Assembly: GCA_039587475.1 (NCBI GenBank) | Contig: JBDHIK010000004.1 | Location: 1 to 64,000 of the forward strand | Reading direction: 5' to 3' | Length of the DNA stretch: 64,000 bases | Source of the DNA: N074bin45 sp039587475 | GTDB lineage: Bacteria > Gemmatimonadota > Gemmatimonadetes > Gemmatimonadales > GWC2-71-9 | Shown: positions 50,713 through 59,523 of the stretch, piece by piece | Layout: every line of letters starts with the position of its first letter | How positions within the stretch are numbered: position 1 is the first letter of the stretch | Notes under the pieces: model-generated | What the model was told of the DNA's origin: nothing | Seen by the model: the letters and a program-made list of their open reading frames with translations, nothing else | The model's database searches: none | Position numbers and translations under genes: made by a program

Positions 50713-52535
50713 CGCCCCTCCAGGTCGTGGGCCCCGCCTTCGGTTTCCGAGTACAGGGCCTCGATCCGGTCTCGATGCCGTTCCTCGATGACCCGGCGTT
50801 TCACCTTCAGCGTCGGCGTCAGTTCGCCGCTTTCGATGGTGAAGTCCCGGTCGACCAGGAGCATCTTCTTCGGCACCTCGAATTGCGCCAGTCCGCGGAG
50901 CGATTTCTTGACCTCCGCTTCGACTTTGGCGACCACCTGGGCGTGGGCGACCAGCGCCGAGTCGTCCCCAGCGACCAGGCCCTCCTCTTGCGCCCAGGCG
51001 CGGAGCACATCGAAATCAGGAACGACCAACAGGATCGGGAACTTGCGCTTGTCGCCCAGCATGACGGCATTCAAGACGTAGCGGTTCGTCTTGATCATGC
51101 CTTCGATCGGCTGGGGCGCGATGTTCTTGCCGCCCGCCGTGACGATGATGTCCTTCTTGCGGTCGGTGATCTTGAGGAAGCCATCATCATCCAGGAGTCC
51201 GATGTCCCCGGTGTGGAACCACCCGTCCGCATCGATAGCCTCGGCGGTCGCCTCAGGCAGGTGATAGTACCCCTTCATGACATGGGGGCCTCGAGTCAGG
51301 ATCTCGCCATCGTCGGCGATCCGGACCTCCACCCCGGGGATCGGCTTGCCCACCGTCCCGAGGCGCAAGTGGTCGAATGTGTTCACGGAGATGATGGGTG
51401 ACGTCTCGGTCAGGCCATAGCCCTCCAGAATCGTCAGTCCGGCGGCATAGAAGAACTTGGCGATTTCTGGAGACAGTGGCGCGCCGCCCGACGCGAAGAA
51501 CCTGAGCTTGCCGCCCGTCCGGGCCCGCAGTTTCGAGAACACCAGCTTGTCGGCGAGGCGTTTCTTCATCGCCAGGGCGCCGGGGACCGGCCGCCCTTCG
51601 AGGTCGTACTCGGCCCACCGTTCCGCGGTACGTTTGGCCCAGAAGAAGATCTTCTGCTTGAGCCCCGAGCCCGACAGGGCGTTCTCCAGGACCCGCGCGT
51701 AGATCTTCTCGTACAGGCGCGGCACGGACAGGACCACGGTCGGACTCAATTCCACCATGTTGGCCGAGACTTGCTCGATGCCTTCCGCGTAATTGATGAT
51801 GACGCCGGTATGGAGCATGACGTAGTGGCCCGCCATCCGTTCGAAGATGTGCGACAACGGAAGGAATGACAGGCACTCGTCACCATCTTCGAAGGAGAGG
51901 GTCTGAAGCCCCGCAACGACGTTGGACGTCAGGTTGCCATGGCTCAGCATGACGCCCTTGGGGTTGCCGGTCGTGCCTGACGTGTAGATGAGGGTCGCCA
52001 GGTCGTCGGGTGTGACCTCCAGCGCCTCGTCTCGATAGCGCGGATAGCGGTCCAGGGCGCTGCGCCCGCGGGCCAGGAGGTCCTCGATGGGCAACACATC
52101 CGGTCCGGTCGCATCGGCATCGAAGGCGATCACATGTTTGAGGTGCTGGAGCGTGTCCCGGATTTCGAGCACCTTGGCGAGTTGCTCGCGGTTGGAGACA
52201 CAGATGGCAGCGGCACCGGCATCGTTCAGGATGTAGGCGATCTGCGCGGCCGGGAGCGTCGGATACACCGGCACGTCGGCGCACCGGGCGGTGAGACACG
52301 CGTAGTCGATGATGGCCCACTCGGGCCGATTCTCCGACAGAATGGCCACCCGGTCCCCGGGTGCGAGGCCGAGTTCCCGGAGCCCGATCGCGGCGGCGTG
52401 CACCTGGTCCTTGAGCGCGCGGTACCCGATATCCGTCCAGACCCCGTCGCGCTTGGCGCGCATGGCGGCCGGCCGATCGGCGTACCGATCGACGGCTCCG
52501 AAGAACAACTCGGTGAGGGTAGTTGGCGCTGTCAC
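50709..52535 (-). CDS. Long-chain fatty acyl-CoA synthetase (AMP-forming)
   Basis: A 608-aa ANL superfamily enzyme. Motifs: P-loop YTSGTTGNPKGVMLSHGN, LSFLPLSHIFER, EGYGLTETSPI, GWFHTGDIGLLDDDGFL and DRKKDIIVT, all as in FACL/FadD15-like enzymes. It activates fatty acids to acyl-CoA for breakdown or lipid synthesis. Start GTG 52535 has a perfect GAGGAGG five bases upstream, a better choice than ATG 52553. It lies 46 bases after the gene for an Ig-like lipoprotein on the same strand. Confidence 0.94.
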   Translation of the reverse strand: MTAPTTLTELFFGAVDRYADRPAAMRAKRDGVWTDIGYRALKDQVHAAAIGLRELGLAPGDRVAILSENRPEWAIIDYACLTARCADVPVYPTLPAAQIAYILNDAGAAAICVSNREQLAKVLEIRDTLQHLKHVIAFDADATGPDVLPIEDLLARGRSALDRYPRYRDEALEVTPDDLATLIYTSGTTGNPKGVMLSHGNLTSNVVAGLQTLSFEDGDECLSFLPLSHIFERMAGHYVMLHTGVIINYAEGIEQVSANMVELSPTVVLSVPRLYEKIYARVLENALSGSGLKQKIFFWAKRTAERWAEYDLEGRPVPGALAMKKRLADKLVFSKLRARTGGKLRFFASGGAPLSPEIAKFFYAAGLTILEGYGLTETSPIISVNTFDHLRLGTVGKPIPGVEVRIADDGEILTRGPHVMKGYYHLPEATAEAIDADGWFHTGDIGLLDDDGFLKITDRKKDIIVTAGGKNIAPQPIEGMIKTNRYVLNAVMLGDKRKFPILLVVPDFDVLRAWAQEEGLVAGDDSALVAHAQVVAKVEAEVKKSLRGLAQFEVPKKMLLVDRDFTIESGELTPTLKVKRRVIEERHRDRIEALYSETEGGAHDLEGR

Positions 52536-52581
52536 GACAGCCTCCTCGGGCATGGGGGCCGCGACCGAGGCCGCGACGGAG

Positions 52582-53316
52582 TTAGGGGTCGAAACGCACC
52601 ACGAAACGCTGCCCCGACCCCGGGACCGCTTCGGTGCCACTGGCCCGGAAGGCGCGCATTTCCACGATCGCGCTGTCGGGCGAGGGGCGGCCGACACGGC
52701 TCAGAAACATCTGGACGGATGGGGTTCCCGCACTCCCCGTCGTGACCGTGTCGATGAGCACCTGACCGGTCAACTCCACGGTTCGCTGCCCCGGGTCGGC
52801 AAAGACCGGGTCGACGATCTCGTACACGATCTGTCCGCCGCTAGCGGGTACGGTATCCGTGGCCCGGTACGTGTCAAGGCGACCGATCAGGGCTGCGGAG
52901 GTATCGTCGGCGGCCAACACCCGAAGGGTATCCTCGCCGACGAGCACCAGCGTGTCAGGGCGGGGGATGATGCTGAAGCGCACGGTGTTGGAGATCAGGT
53001 CGTCGAGTCGGGCCCGGATGTCCGCCGATCCGGGGAACACCCCGGTGACGAGGCCCGAACCGTCTACCGTGACGGTGGTGTCCGCGGTCAACCACTGGAT
53101 GGTTGCGGAGACCTCCGTGTCGTCCTGGTCCAGGGCGCGGGCCAGGATGCGCTGTGTATCGCTCACTTCCAGCGTCGGTGAGAGCGGCGACAGCACCTCC
53201 AGGCGCACGATCGATCCCGCCGTCTCCGTCAGATTGCTGCAGGCCACCAGCAGCATCCCCAGGGCCGGAAACAGGCGGCGTGGTCCTGGCCGGCGAAGGA
53301 TCGAGAGCGCGAGCAC
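52582..53316 (-). CDS. Ig-like (Big2-type) lipoprotein, copy 2
   Basis: A 244-aa lipoprotein (signal to LLVACSNL, Cys26). The first mature half is a bacterial Ig-like domain (RILARALDQDDTEVSATIQW; TVDGSGLVTGVFPGSADIRA). The second half (FSIIPRPDTLVLVGEDTLRV to GSGQRFVVRFDP) is unfamiliar. It is clearly a paralogue of the gene 5 bases upstream, sharing IPRPDTLV, ALI.RLD.Y, GQIVYEI, SPDSAIV and PGSGQRF. GTG start. Function unknown; probably surface-exposed or periplasmic. Confidence 0.8.
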   Translation of the reverse strand: MLALSILRRPGPRRLFPALGMLLVACSNLTETAGSIVRLEVLSPLSPTLEVSDTQRILARALDQDDTEVSATIQWLTADTTVTVDGSGLVTGVFPGSADIRARLDDLISNTVRFSIIPRPDTLVLVGEDTLRVLAADDTSAALIGRLDTYRATDTVPASGGQIVYEIVDPVFADPGQRTVELTGQVLIDTVTTGSAGTPSVQMFLSRVGRPSPDSAIVEMRAFRASGTEAVPGSGQRFVVRFDP

Positions 53317-53321
53317 GGTGT

Positions 53322-54023
53322 CTAGTTGTCGAACCGGACGATGAAACGCTGGCCTGAGCCTGGGACGGTGTCGGTCCCCTGGAACCGAAGCGCCAGGATG
53401 CCGACAATGGCACTATCCGGTGACGTCACCCCGACGACGCGATTGAGAAGGATGGGGATCAACGGGGTGCCGTCCGTGCCGGTCGTGGCGATGGTGGTCA
53501 GCGTCTGGCCGGTGAATTCCACGGAACGGGGCTGGGTGGAGTCGGGCTCGAGGATCTGATAGACAATCTGCCCGGCGTTGGCCGGGATGGTGTCACCCAT
53601 CGAATAGCTGTCCAGCCGCGTCGCCAGCGCAGCGGAGGATCCCTCGCCCACCAGGACCCGCAGGGTGTCGTCACCAACGATGACCAGCGTGTCCGGTCTC
53701 GGGACCACGGTAAAGTTGACGATATTGGACTGCAGCGTTCCGGAATTGGCCCGGACGCGGCCCAACCCGGTCACCAGTGCGCGGATGGCTCCGGCGGCGT
53801 CCACCGAAATGGTGGTGTCGAGCGCCTGCCAGACGACCGGGGTCGGGAGCGTGTCCCCCAACTGATTGAGGGCCACCGCCGAGACTCTGGTCGTGTCGTC
53901 GACATCGAGAATCGTCGTGATGGGCGCCTGGACGACCACCTGGACGGCCACGCCCTCGGGGTCGGTGGTGCTGGAACAGGCAAGGGCCCCCAGTGCCGTC
54001 AGGAAGACGAACGCCGTTCTCAT
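53322..54023 (-). CDS. Ig-like (Big2-type) lipoprotein, copy 1
   Basis: A 233-aa lipoprotein (MRTAFVFLTALGALAC, Cys16). It has the same two parts as its paralogue: an Ig-like domain (RVSAVALNQLGDTLPTPVVW; ISVDAAGAIRALVTGLGRVRA) and a C-terminal domain from VVPRPDTLVIVGDDTLRV to PGSGQRFIVRFDN. Its ATG overlaps the TGA of the upstream TPR gene (ATGA). Hence TPR, lipoprotein 1, lipoprotein 2 and perhaps the acyl-CoA synthetase form one unit. Function unknown. Confidence 0.82.
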   Translation of the reverse strand: MRTAFVFLTALGALACSSTTDPEGVAVQVVVQAPITTILDVDDTTRVSAVALNQLGDTLPTPVVWQALDTTISVDAAGAIRALVTGLGRVRANSGTLQSNIVNFTVVPRPDTLVIVGDDTLRVLVGEGSSAALATRLDSYSMGDTIPANAGQIVYQILEPDSTQPRSVEFTGQTLTTIATTGTDGTPLIPILLNRVVGVTSPDSAIVGILALRFQGTDTVPGSGQRFIVRFDN

Positions 54024-54463
54024 GGCGACTCCGAGGGCGCGCTTTCCTCTATCTCACGGAGCGTGTTCTCGGCGTGGCGAATCCAGCGCTCGGCGTCGGG
54101 CCCGAGCGGTGGCTGGGCCAGGAAGGCACGCAAGTGGCGAGCAGCGGTCTCGTCCTGGCCTTGGCCTCTCAGCAGGAAGGCCATGCCGTAGTGGGCACCC
54201 ACGAGCCCCTGATCGTGGTCGAGGGCCTTGCGGTAGTGGCGGATGGCCTCGTCCACCAGCCCGGTCTTCGTGAGGGCGATGGCCATGTTCTGGAGGATCC
54301 GTGTATCCGTGGGGTTGTCGCGGAGGGCCAGGCGATACGACGTCAACGCGGCCTTGTAGTCGCCTTGGCGCTCGAAAGCGAGTGCCTCGTTGAGATAGTC
54401 GGACGGCTTCGGGCGCAGCGATTCACGCCGCTGCATTCCGAACAGCCCACGCCAGAAGCTCAT
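54020..54463 (-). CDS. TPR-repeat protein
   Basis: A 147-aa cytoplasmic-looking protein with three tetratricopeptide repeats: DYLNEALAFERQGDYKAALT, TRILQNMAIALTKTGLVDEA and GLVGAHYGMAFLLRGQGQDE. The N-terminus is basic and hydrophobic (MSFWRGLFGMQRRE) and could touch the membrane. TPRs bind partner proteins. First gene of the unit with the two Ig-like lipoproteins. Partner unknown. Confidence 0.85.
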   Translation of the reverse strand: MSFWRGLFGMQRRESLRPKPSDYLNEALAFERQGDYKAALTSYRLALRDNPTDTRILQNMAIALTKTGLVDEAIRHYRKALDHDQGLVGAHYGMAFLLRGQGQDETAARHLRAFLAQPPLGPDAERWIRHAENTLREIEESAPSESP

Positions 54464-54518
54464 GAAGGCGGCCGTGTCTTCAGGTGGTGTCGGTAGGCAT
54501 AAGTGCCGAATTCAGAGT

Positions 54519-54548
54519 AAGATAGTGGTACTGTTGGCGACGACGCAA
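54519..54548 (-). promoter_or_regulatory. Candidate promoter for the TPR/lipoprotein unit
   Basis: On the minus strand, TTGCGT (54548-54543), 18 nt, TATCTT (54524-54519), 56 bases before the TPR ATG. Confidence 0.4.
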
Positions 54549-54618
54549 CGCGCTTGCCGCCCACACGAGGCAGCCACTAGCTTGCACAAGCCGACCCACC
54601 CCGGTCCTGGGAGATCCG

Positions 54619-55116
54619 ATGGCCCCCACCCCCGGTGCTCGTGACGTGATGGATGTCGATTGGCCGTTCTTCGGAGAGGTGTGCCGGGCGCTGGCGCTGC
54701 ATGTCTCCCGGGACTACGACCCTGAAATCGTGCTCGGCGTGGCCAAGGCCGGTGTCATCCCTGGTGTCGTCGTGGCCTCCCTGCTGCAACGCGAATTCGC
54801 CTCCATGGCCGTCACTCGGCACGATCCGTTCGCCAAACCACAGCTGATTGCTGGACCGCCTCGCTCCATCGCTGGGCGGCGCGTGCTCATCGTGGACGAG
54901 ACCTGCGACAGCGGGGACACCCTGAAGCTGGCCCTCAACGAAGTCCTGGCCCTGAACCCGACGGACGTCCGGACCGCGGTATCGTTCCGGACCGGTGCCT
55001 ACAGCCCGGATTTCGTTGCCTTCGAGACGGACAAGACGATCGTGCTCCCGTGGGATCGGGAGGTCGTGGAGGATGGAGCGGTGGTGCGCCGCGCGGACCT
55101 CGTCGATCCGGCATGA
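54619..55116 (+). CDS. Phosphoribosyltransferase family protein
   Basis: A 165-aa type I phosphoribosyltransferase with the PRPP-binding loop VLIVDETCDSGDTLKLAL and a flanking strand VLGVAKAGVIPGVVVASLL. It looks like the xanthine/guanine (Gpt-like or archaeal HPT) group, so purine base salvage is likely, but the base-recognition hood is not diagnostic to me. GGGAG precedes the ATG. Its stop overlaps the TldD start (ATGA). Confidence 0.88.
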   Translation: MAPTPGARDVMDVDWPFFGEVCRALALHVSRDYDPEIVLGVAKAGVIPGVVVASLLQREFASMAVTRHDPFAKPQLIAGPPRSIAGRRVLIVDETCDSGDTLKLALNEVLALNPTDVRTAVSFRTGAYSPDFVAFETDKTIVLPWDREVVEDGAVVRRADLVDPA

Positions 55117-56483
55117 AGGATAGGGTCCACAGCGCGATCCGGGCCTCAGCAGCGGACTTCACCGACATCCGGCTGGAACGGTCCTGGGTGTCCACCATCG
55201 CCCGGCGTGGTGTGCGCCACGAAGGAGCCTCGACAGGCGTCGATCAGGGCGGCTGCGTCCGGGTGCTCAACCATGGCCACGGCTGGGGCCTGGCCAGTTT
55301 CACCGATCTGGAAGATCTCTCCGCCGCCGTGGAACGAGCCCAGGCCATGTCCCGGTCCATTGCGCTCCCGGACCCCATTCCGTGGGTAGAGGCGTTGGCG
55401 CACGAGGACGACGTCCAGGCCGATCTCGACGGCGACGTGCGCGAGGTGCCACTGGAGGACAAGTACGCCCTCGTGGCAAGGCTCGGCGAGGATCTTCTTG
55501 GAACTGATCGGCGGATCGGGGCGAGCAAGGTGGCCTATCGTGATGAGGTCACGGAGTACTGCTACGGCAACTCCGAAGGGACGCTCATCACTCAGTTGCG
55601 ACCCGAATTCACCCTGTCTGTGGCCGTGTGGGCTCGTGAGGGGGGAACCGAGGAGCGGGCCCTGGCCAGCGTCGGACGGCGACGAGGCTGGGATACCGTC
55701 CAGGGGGTGCCGGAGGCGTTGCTGGAAGCGGCACGGACTGCCGTCGAGCTGCTGGGAGCGTCAAGGGTCCGGGAGGGTCGCTATCCGGTGGTGCTGGACC
55801 CGAAAATGGCCGGCGTGCTGATCCACGAGACGATCGGTCACATGTGCGAAGCGGATACCGAGGACGGTGACGAAACCCGGTTGCTACCCCTGGGGCATCA
55901 TCTTGGTCGGGAGTGCCTGACGGTCGTGGATGACGGGCACGCCACGGGCCTGCGCGGTTCGCTGCCTTACGACGACGAGGGCACCCCGACCCGTCGGACG
56001 GTGCTGGTTCAGCATGGCGTCGTGGTGGGCCACCTCCACACGCGGGAGACGGCCTCCCGAATGGGTGAAGCTCCGACGGGCAACGGCCGGGCGCTCTCGT
56101 ATCGCCACGAGCCGATCGTCCGCATGACCAACACCGGCCTGGTCCAGGGCTCAGGGACATTGCAGGACCTGCTGGAGGGAATCGACGAGGGCGTCTATGC
56201 CATGGACGCGGTGGCGGGACGGCGACACGGAGAGGACTGCAGCTATACGGCGGGGTACGGCCGCATGATCCGCAACGGCCAGCTGGCTGAAGTCGTGAAG
56301 GGAGTCACGGTGTCGGGCAACGTGTTCGAGCTGCTCGGCAGCATCGATGCGGTCGCGGAGGACTTTGCCTGGAACGAGTCGGGCGGCGGCTGCCGCAAGG
56401 CGGGTCAGGGCCCCCTCTCGGTGGCGGAGGGTGCTCCTCATGTCCGTCTTGCCTCGGCAGCCGTCGGCGTGCCACGCCTGTGA
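55113..56483 (+). CDS. tldD: TldD family metalloprotease subunit
   Basis: A 456-aa protein. The zinc motif HETIGHMCEAD (HExxxH) is the TldD active site, and CRKAGQG near the C-terminus supplies the third ligand Cys of the family. PYDDEGTPTRRTVLVQHGVV and MRMTNT-like (VRMTNTGLVQGSGTL) stretches are typical. TldD and TldE form a hetero-oligomer that cuts unfolded peptides, as in microcin B17 and CcdA processing. It starts in the stop of the phosphoribosyltransferase gene (ATGA) and runs into tldE (GTGA). Confidence 0.93.
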   Translation: MKDRVHSAIRASAADFTDIRLERSWVSTIARRGVRHEGASTGVDQGGCVRVLNHGHGWGLASFTDLEDLSAAVERAQAMSRSIALPDPIPWVEALAHEDDVQADLDGDVREVPLEDKYALVARLGEDLLGTDRRIGASKVAYRDEVTEYCYGNSEGTLITQLRPEFTLSVAVWAREGGTEERALASVGRRRGWDTVQGVPEALLEAARTAVELLGASRVREGRYPVVLDPKMAGVLIHETIGHMCEADTEDGDETRLLPLGHHLGRECLTVVDDGHATGLRGSLPYDDEGTPTRRTVLVQHGVVVGHLHTRETASRMGEAPTGNGRALSYRHEPIVRMTNTGLVQGSGTLQDLLEGIDEGVYAMDAVAGRRHGEDCSYTAGYGRMIRNGQLAEVVKGVTVSGNVFELLGSIDAVAEDFAWNESGGGCRKAGQGPLSVAEGAPHVRLASAAVGVPRL

Positions 56484-57772
56484 TCGCATCGCTGCTGAAC
56501 GCCGCGGACCGCGTCGCGTCTCAGGCGGACGCCGTGTCCAAGACCGACGAAACCGTATCTCTGACCTTTCTGGGATCACGGTTGATGCGGGCGCATTCGG
56601 CGCGGGAGTCCGGGGCCAGCGTGCGCGTGGTCGTGGACGGGCGCCAGGGGAGTGCCGGGAGCACGCTGCTGGATGCGGAGGCGATCGTGACGGCGGCTGC
56701 CGCCGCTGCGGCCATGGGAGACACGACGCAGATCCATGCCCCGGCCCCGTCGCCGCTGCCGGAGGTCGCCACCATGCATCGTGAGACCGTCGAGACACCG
56801 CTGGAGGAGCTCGAGGTGTACGGTGCCCTGGTGGCGGATCTCATCGGAGACCGAGCCGGGCCCCTGGCGGTGACCCTGGAGCGCTCGGCTGGACGGGTCG
56901 AGGTAGGGAACAGCCGCGGCGTCGATGCCGCGTACGAAGTCTCCTCGGTATCGTTGGAAGTGGCGGCGGGTCCGGCCGGATCCGACGTGGGACTTCCGAT
57001 CCGGTCATGGTGGAGTGGAACGCGACTTCCAGGAGAGGCGGATCTGGAACAGCTCGCCGCGCGGATTGTCGAGCACCTGGCATGGGCGGGGGCTGATGCC
57101 GAGGTCGATGCCGGCTTGGCGACCGTATACCTGACGCCACGCTCCCTGTCCTCGTTCCTGCTTCCGGTACGGCACGCCCTGCGTGGCAAAACGATGCTGT
57201 ACCGGGCATCGCCGTTCGCCAACGCCATGGACGAGCAGCGGTTCGACGCCACCTTCACACTGACCGACGATCCATTGATCGATGGCCGCAGCGGCTCGCG
57301 TCCGATCGATGACGAGGGTGTCGTGTGCCGGCCCATTCGTCTGATCGAGCGGGGGGTCGTCCAGAGCGGCATCTACGACCTCGAGACGGCTACCCTGGCG
57401 GACAAGCCGTCCACGGGACACGCCCGCAGGACCACCTTCGGGAAGTCCCAGGCGGCGTATTCCAACCTGGTGCTGTCGCCTGGGAAACACGGTCGCGCGG
57501 CGTTGCTGGAGATGGTTGGCGATGGGCTGCTCATCGACAGTCTGGACCTGGGCGGTGAGCGGCTGTCGGCGGGCGGCACCTTCCGGGCCCCGGCGCCCCT
57601 GGCCTACCGGGTGCGAGGTGGAGAGGTCGTAGGCCGCGTTGGGCCGCTTCGGGCCGCCGGCAATGTGTTCCATCTCCTGGAGCGGATTCGTGCCGTAGGG
57701 TGTGACGCCGAATGGGTTGGGAGCATGTCCCTTCCGCCCGTGGTGCTCGAGGGGATGATGATCGAGCAGTAG
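56480..57772 (+). CDS. TldE/PmbA family protein, partner of TldD
   Basis: A 430-aa protein of the PmbA/TldE type, without the HExxxH site. Family features include ESGASVRVVVDGRQGSAGST, the LTPRSLSSFLLP stretch, DPLIDGRSGSRPIDDEG and SNLVLSPGKH, then VGRVGPLRAAGNVFHLLERI. It folds like TldD and forms the non-catalytic half of the peptidase. GTG start coupled to the TldD stop (GTGA). A perfect hairpin overlaps its stop codon. Confidence 0.92.
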   Translation: MIASLLNAADRVASQADAVSKTDETVSLTFLGSRLMRAHSARESGASVRVVVDGRQGSAGSTLLDAEAIVTAAAAAAAMGDTTQIHAPAPSPLPEVATMHRETVETPLEELEVYGALVADLIGDRAGPLAVTLERSAGRVEVGNSRGVDAAYEVSSVSLEVAAGPAGSDVGLPIRSWWSGTRLPGEADLEQLAARIVEHLAWAGADAEVDAGLATVYLTPRSLSSFLLPVRHALRGKTMLYRASPFANAMDEQRFDATFTLTDDPLIDGRSGSRPIDDEGVVCRPIRLIERGVVQSGIYDLETATLADKPSTGHARRTTFGKSQAAYSNLVLSPGKHGRAALLEMVGDGLLIDSLDLGGERLSAGGTFRAPAPLAYRVRGGEVVGRVGPLRAAGNVFHLLERIRAVGCDAEWVGSMSLPPVVLEGMMIEQ

Positions 57773-57788
57773 CCCCTCAGGGGGCTAC
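57769..57788. terminator. Bidirectional hairpin between convergent genes
   Basis: GTAGCCCC, loop TCAG, GGGGCTAC: a perfect 8-bp stem that includes the stop codons of tldE (+) and of the amidohydrolase (-). Confidence 0.6.
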
Positions 57789-59435
57789 ATAGACGCTGCG
57801 CCCGCCCACGACGGTTCTCAGGACGCGGACGTCCAGGATCTCCTCGGCACGCACCTGCATGATGTCCCGGTCCAGTATCACGAAGTCCGCCAGCTTGCCG
57901 ACCTCGATGGATCCCGCCTGGTCTTCCATGAATGCCGCAGTCGCGGGCCAGATGGTGACGCTCTTCAAGGCTTCCTCACGAGTCAGCCGTTGTTCCGGGA
58001 ACCAACCCCCGTCCGGCCAGCCTTCGGCATCCTGCCGAGTGACGAACGAATGGAACGAGACCAACGGGTTGGTGGACTCCACGGGGAAATCCGACCCGTT
58101 GGGGATAATGACCCCGCTGTTGCGGAGCGAGCGCCAGGCGTAGGCGCCGGCAGCGCGGTGCCGGCCAATCCGATCGAGGACCCAGTACATGTCACTGGTT
58201 TGATGACTGCCCTGCATGGACGGGATGACGCCGAGGCCGGCCAGGCGATCGAGATCCTCCGGGGCAAGCACTTGGGCGTGTTCGATGCGCCAACGGTGGT
58301 CGTCGGTCGGTTGCTCGTCGAGCGCGGTCTGGAAGGCATCGAGGACGGCCCGGTTGGCGCGGTCTCCAATGGCGTGGACATTCAGTTGGAAGCCATGCTG
58401 CAAGGCCAGTCTCGCCACCGTGAGGACCGAATCGTAGGTGGCGAGCATCAGGCCCCGGTTGCCAGGCTCATCCTGATAGTCGAGGATCAGGGCCGCACCA
58501 CGGCTCCCCAGCGCGCCGTCGGCCGAGACCTTGATGGCGCGGGTCCACACCATGTTGTCGCCGAGACCGATTCGGGGTCCACGCGCCAGCAGGTCAGGGA
58601 GGCCGGGCGACCCGGCTTCGATCATGACGTAGTTCCTCAGGGTGGATCGACCCTGGGCCGCGAGTTCTTCGTAGAGTTCGAGCGTGTCCGTGCCGACGCC
58701 CGCGTCGTGGATGCCGGTCAGGCCCCACCGATTCGCCTCCCGCATGGCAGCCAACGTTCGCGCCGTGATCTCCCGGGGATCGGCCAGGGGGATGGTCGTC
58801 TCGACCAGGAGGCGGGCATTGTCGATCAGGATGCCGGTGGGGCGGCCGTCGGCGTCTCTGAACAAGCGGCCGCCCGGTGGGTCGTCCGTGCCCAGGCCCA
58901 CGGCGGCGAGACGCATGGCCTCGGCGTTGACCAGGGCAGCATGGCCGTCGATGCGCTCCAGGTAGACCGGATGTCGCGGTACCGCAGCCGTGAGCAGTTC
59001 GTGGGTCGGGAACTCCATCACCGGCCAGTCATTCTGATCCCAGCCACGCCCGCGGATCCAGGTGCCCGTGGGGACTCGATCGGCCTGTTCGGTCACCCGG
59101 GCGATGACCTCCTGGTACGAAGAGGTGCCCGTCAGATCGACGGTCCGGAGTGTCATGCCGAGGTTGAGGAGGTGGGCGTGGGCATCGATCATGCCCGGGA
59201 TCACGGTGCGACCACCGGCCTCCAGGCGCTCGGTGCCGGGCCCGGCAAGGGCCTCCACTTCGGCGCTGCTGCCCACATGGACGAAGCGGCCGTCCCGGAT
59301 CGCCAGGGCCGTTGCCGCCGGACGGTCAGGATCGACCGTGTGAATGCGGGCGTTCAGGACGACCAGATCCGGTGGCGCTTGGGCCACCAGGGCGCTAGGG
59401 AAGAGGGCGGTCAGGAGGAGCCAGCGTCGGGTCAT
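57777..59435 (-). CDS. YtcJ-type amidohydrolase (secreted)
   Basis: A 552-aa protein with signal peptide (MTRRWLLLTALFPSALVAQ). Amidohydrolase subtype III features: IDAHAHLL (HxH), GRGWDQNDWP, ERIDGHAALVN, IKVSADGALGSRGAAL with the metal-bridging Lys, VHAIGDRANR, IEHAQVL and NGSDFPVES. YtcJ-like enzymes cut N-acyl or imide substrates; the real one is unknown. Divergent from the DUF4097 gene, 88 bases apart. Confidence 0.93.
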   Translation of the reverse strand: MTRRWLLLTALFPSALVAQAPPDLVVLNARIHTVDPDRPAATALAIRDGRFVHVGSSAEVEALAGPGTERLEAGGRTVIPGMIDAHAHLLNLGMTLRTVDLTGTSSYQEVIARVTEQADRVPTGTWIRGRGWDQNDWPVMEFPTHELLTAAVPRHPVYLERIDGHAALVNAEAMRLAAVGLGTDDPPGGRLFRDADGRPTGILIDNARLLVETTIPLADPREITARTLAAMREANRWGLTGIHDAGVGTDTLELYEELAAQGRSTLRNYVMIEAGSPGLPDLLARGPRIGLGDNMVWTRAIKVSADGALGSRGAALILDYQDEPGNRGLMLATYDSVLTVARLALQHGFQLNVHAIGDRANRAVLDAFQTALDEQPTDDHRWRIEHAQVLAPEDLDRLAGLGVIPSMQGSHQTSDMYWVLDRIGRHRAAGAYAWRSLRNSGVIIPNGSDFPVESTNPLVSFHSFVTRQDAEGWPDGGWFPEQRLTREEALKSVTIWPATAAFMEDQAGSIEVGKLADFVILDRDIMQVRAEEILDVRVLRTVVGGRSVYVAP

Positions 59436-59463
59436 GATGTGGAACCGGGGCGGAGGGATCGGG

Positions 59464-59494
59464 TTGACAACCCTGGATGGGTTGTGGCTATCTA
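59464..59494 (+). promoter_or_regulatory. Promoter for the DUF4097 gene
   Basis: TTGACA (59464-59469) and TATCTA (59489-59494) with a 19-nt spacer, or CTATCT with 18. The GTG start is 29 bases downstream, with AAGGAGCGCT between. Confidence 0.55.
59467..59485. promoter_or_regulatory. Perfect palindrome inside the promoter, candidate operator
   Basis: ACAACCC, 5 nt, GGGTTGT: a perfect 7-bp inverted repeat that overlaps the -35 box and fills most of the spacer. A protein bound here would block RNA polymerase. It could also control the divergent amidohydrolase. Confidence 0.5.
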
Positions 59495-59523
59495 AGCTAG
59501 GAACCTACACAAGGAGCGCTCCA

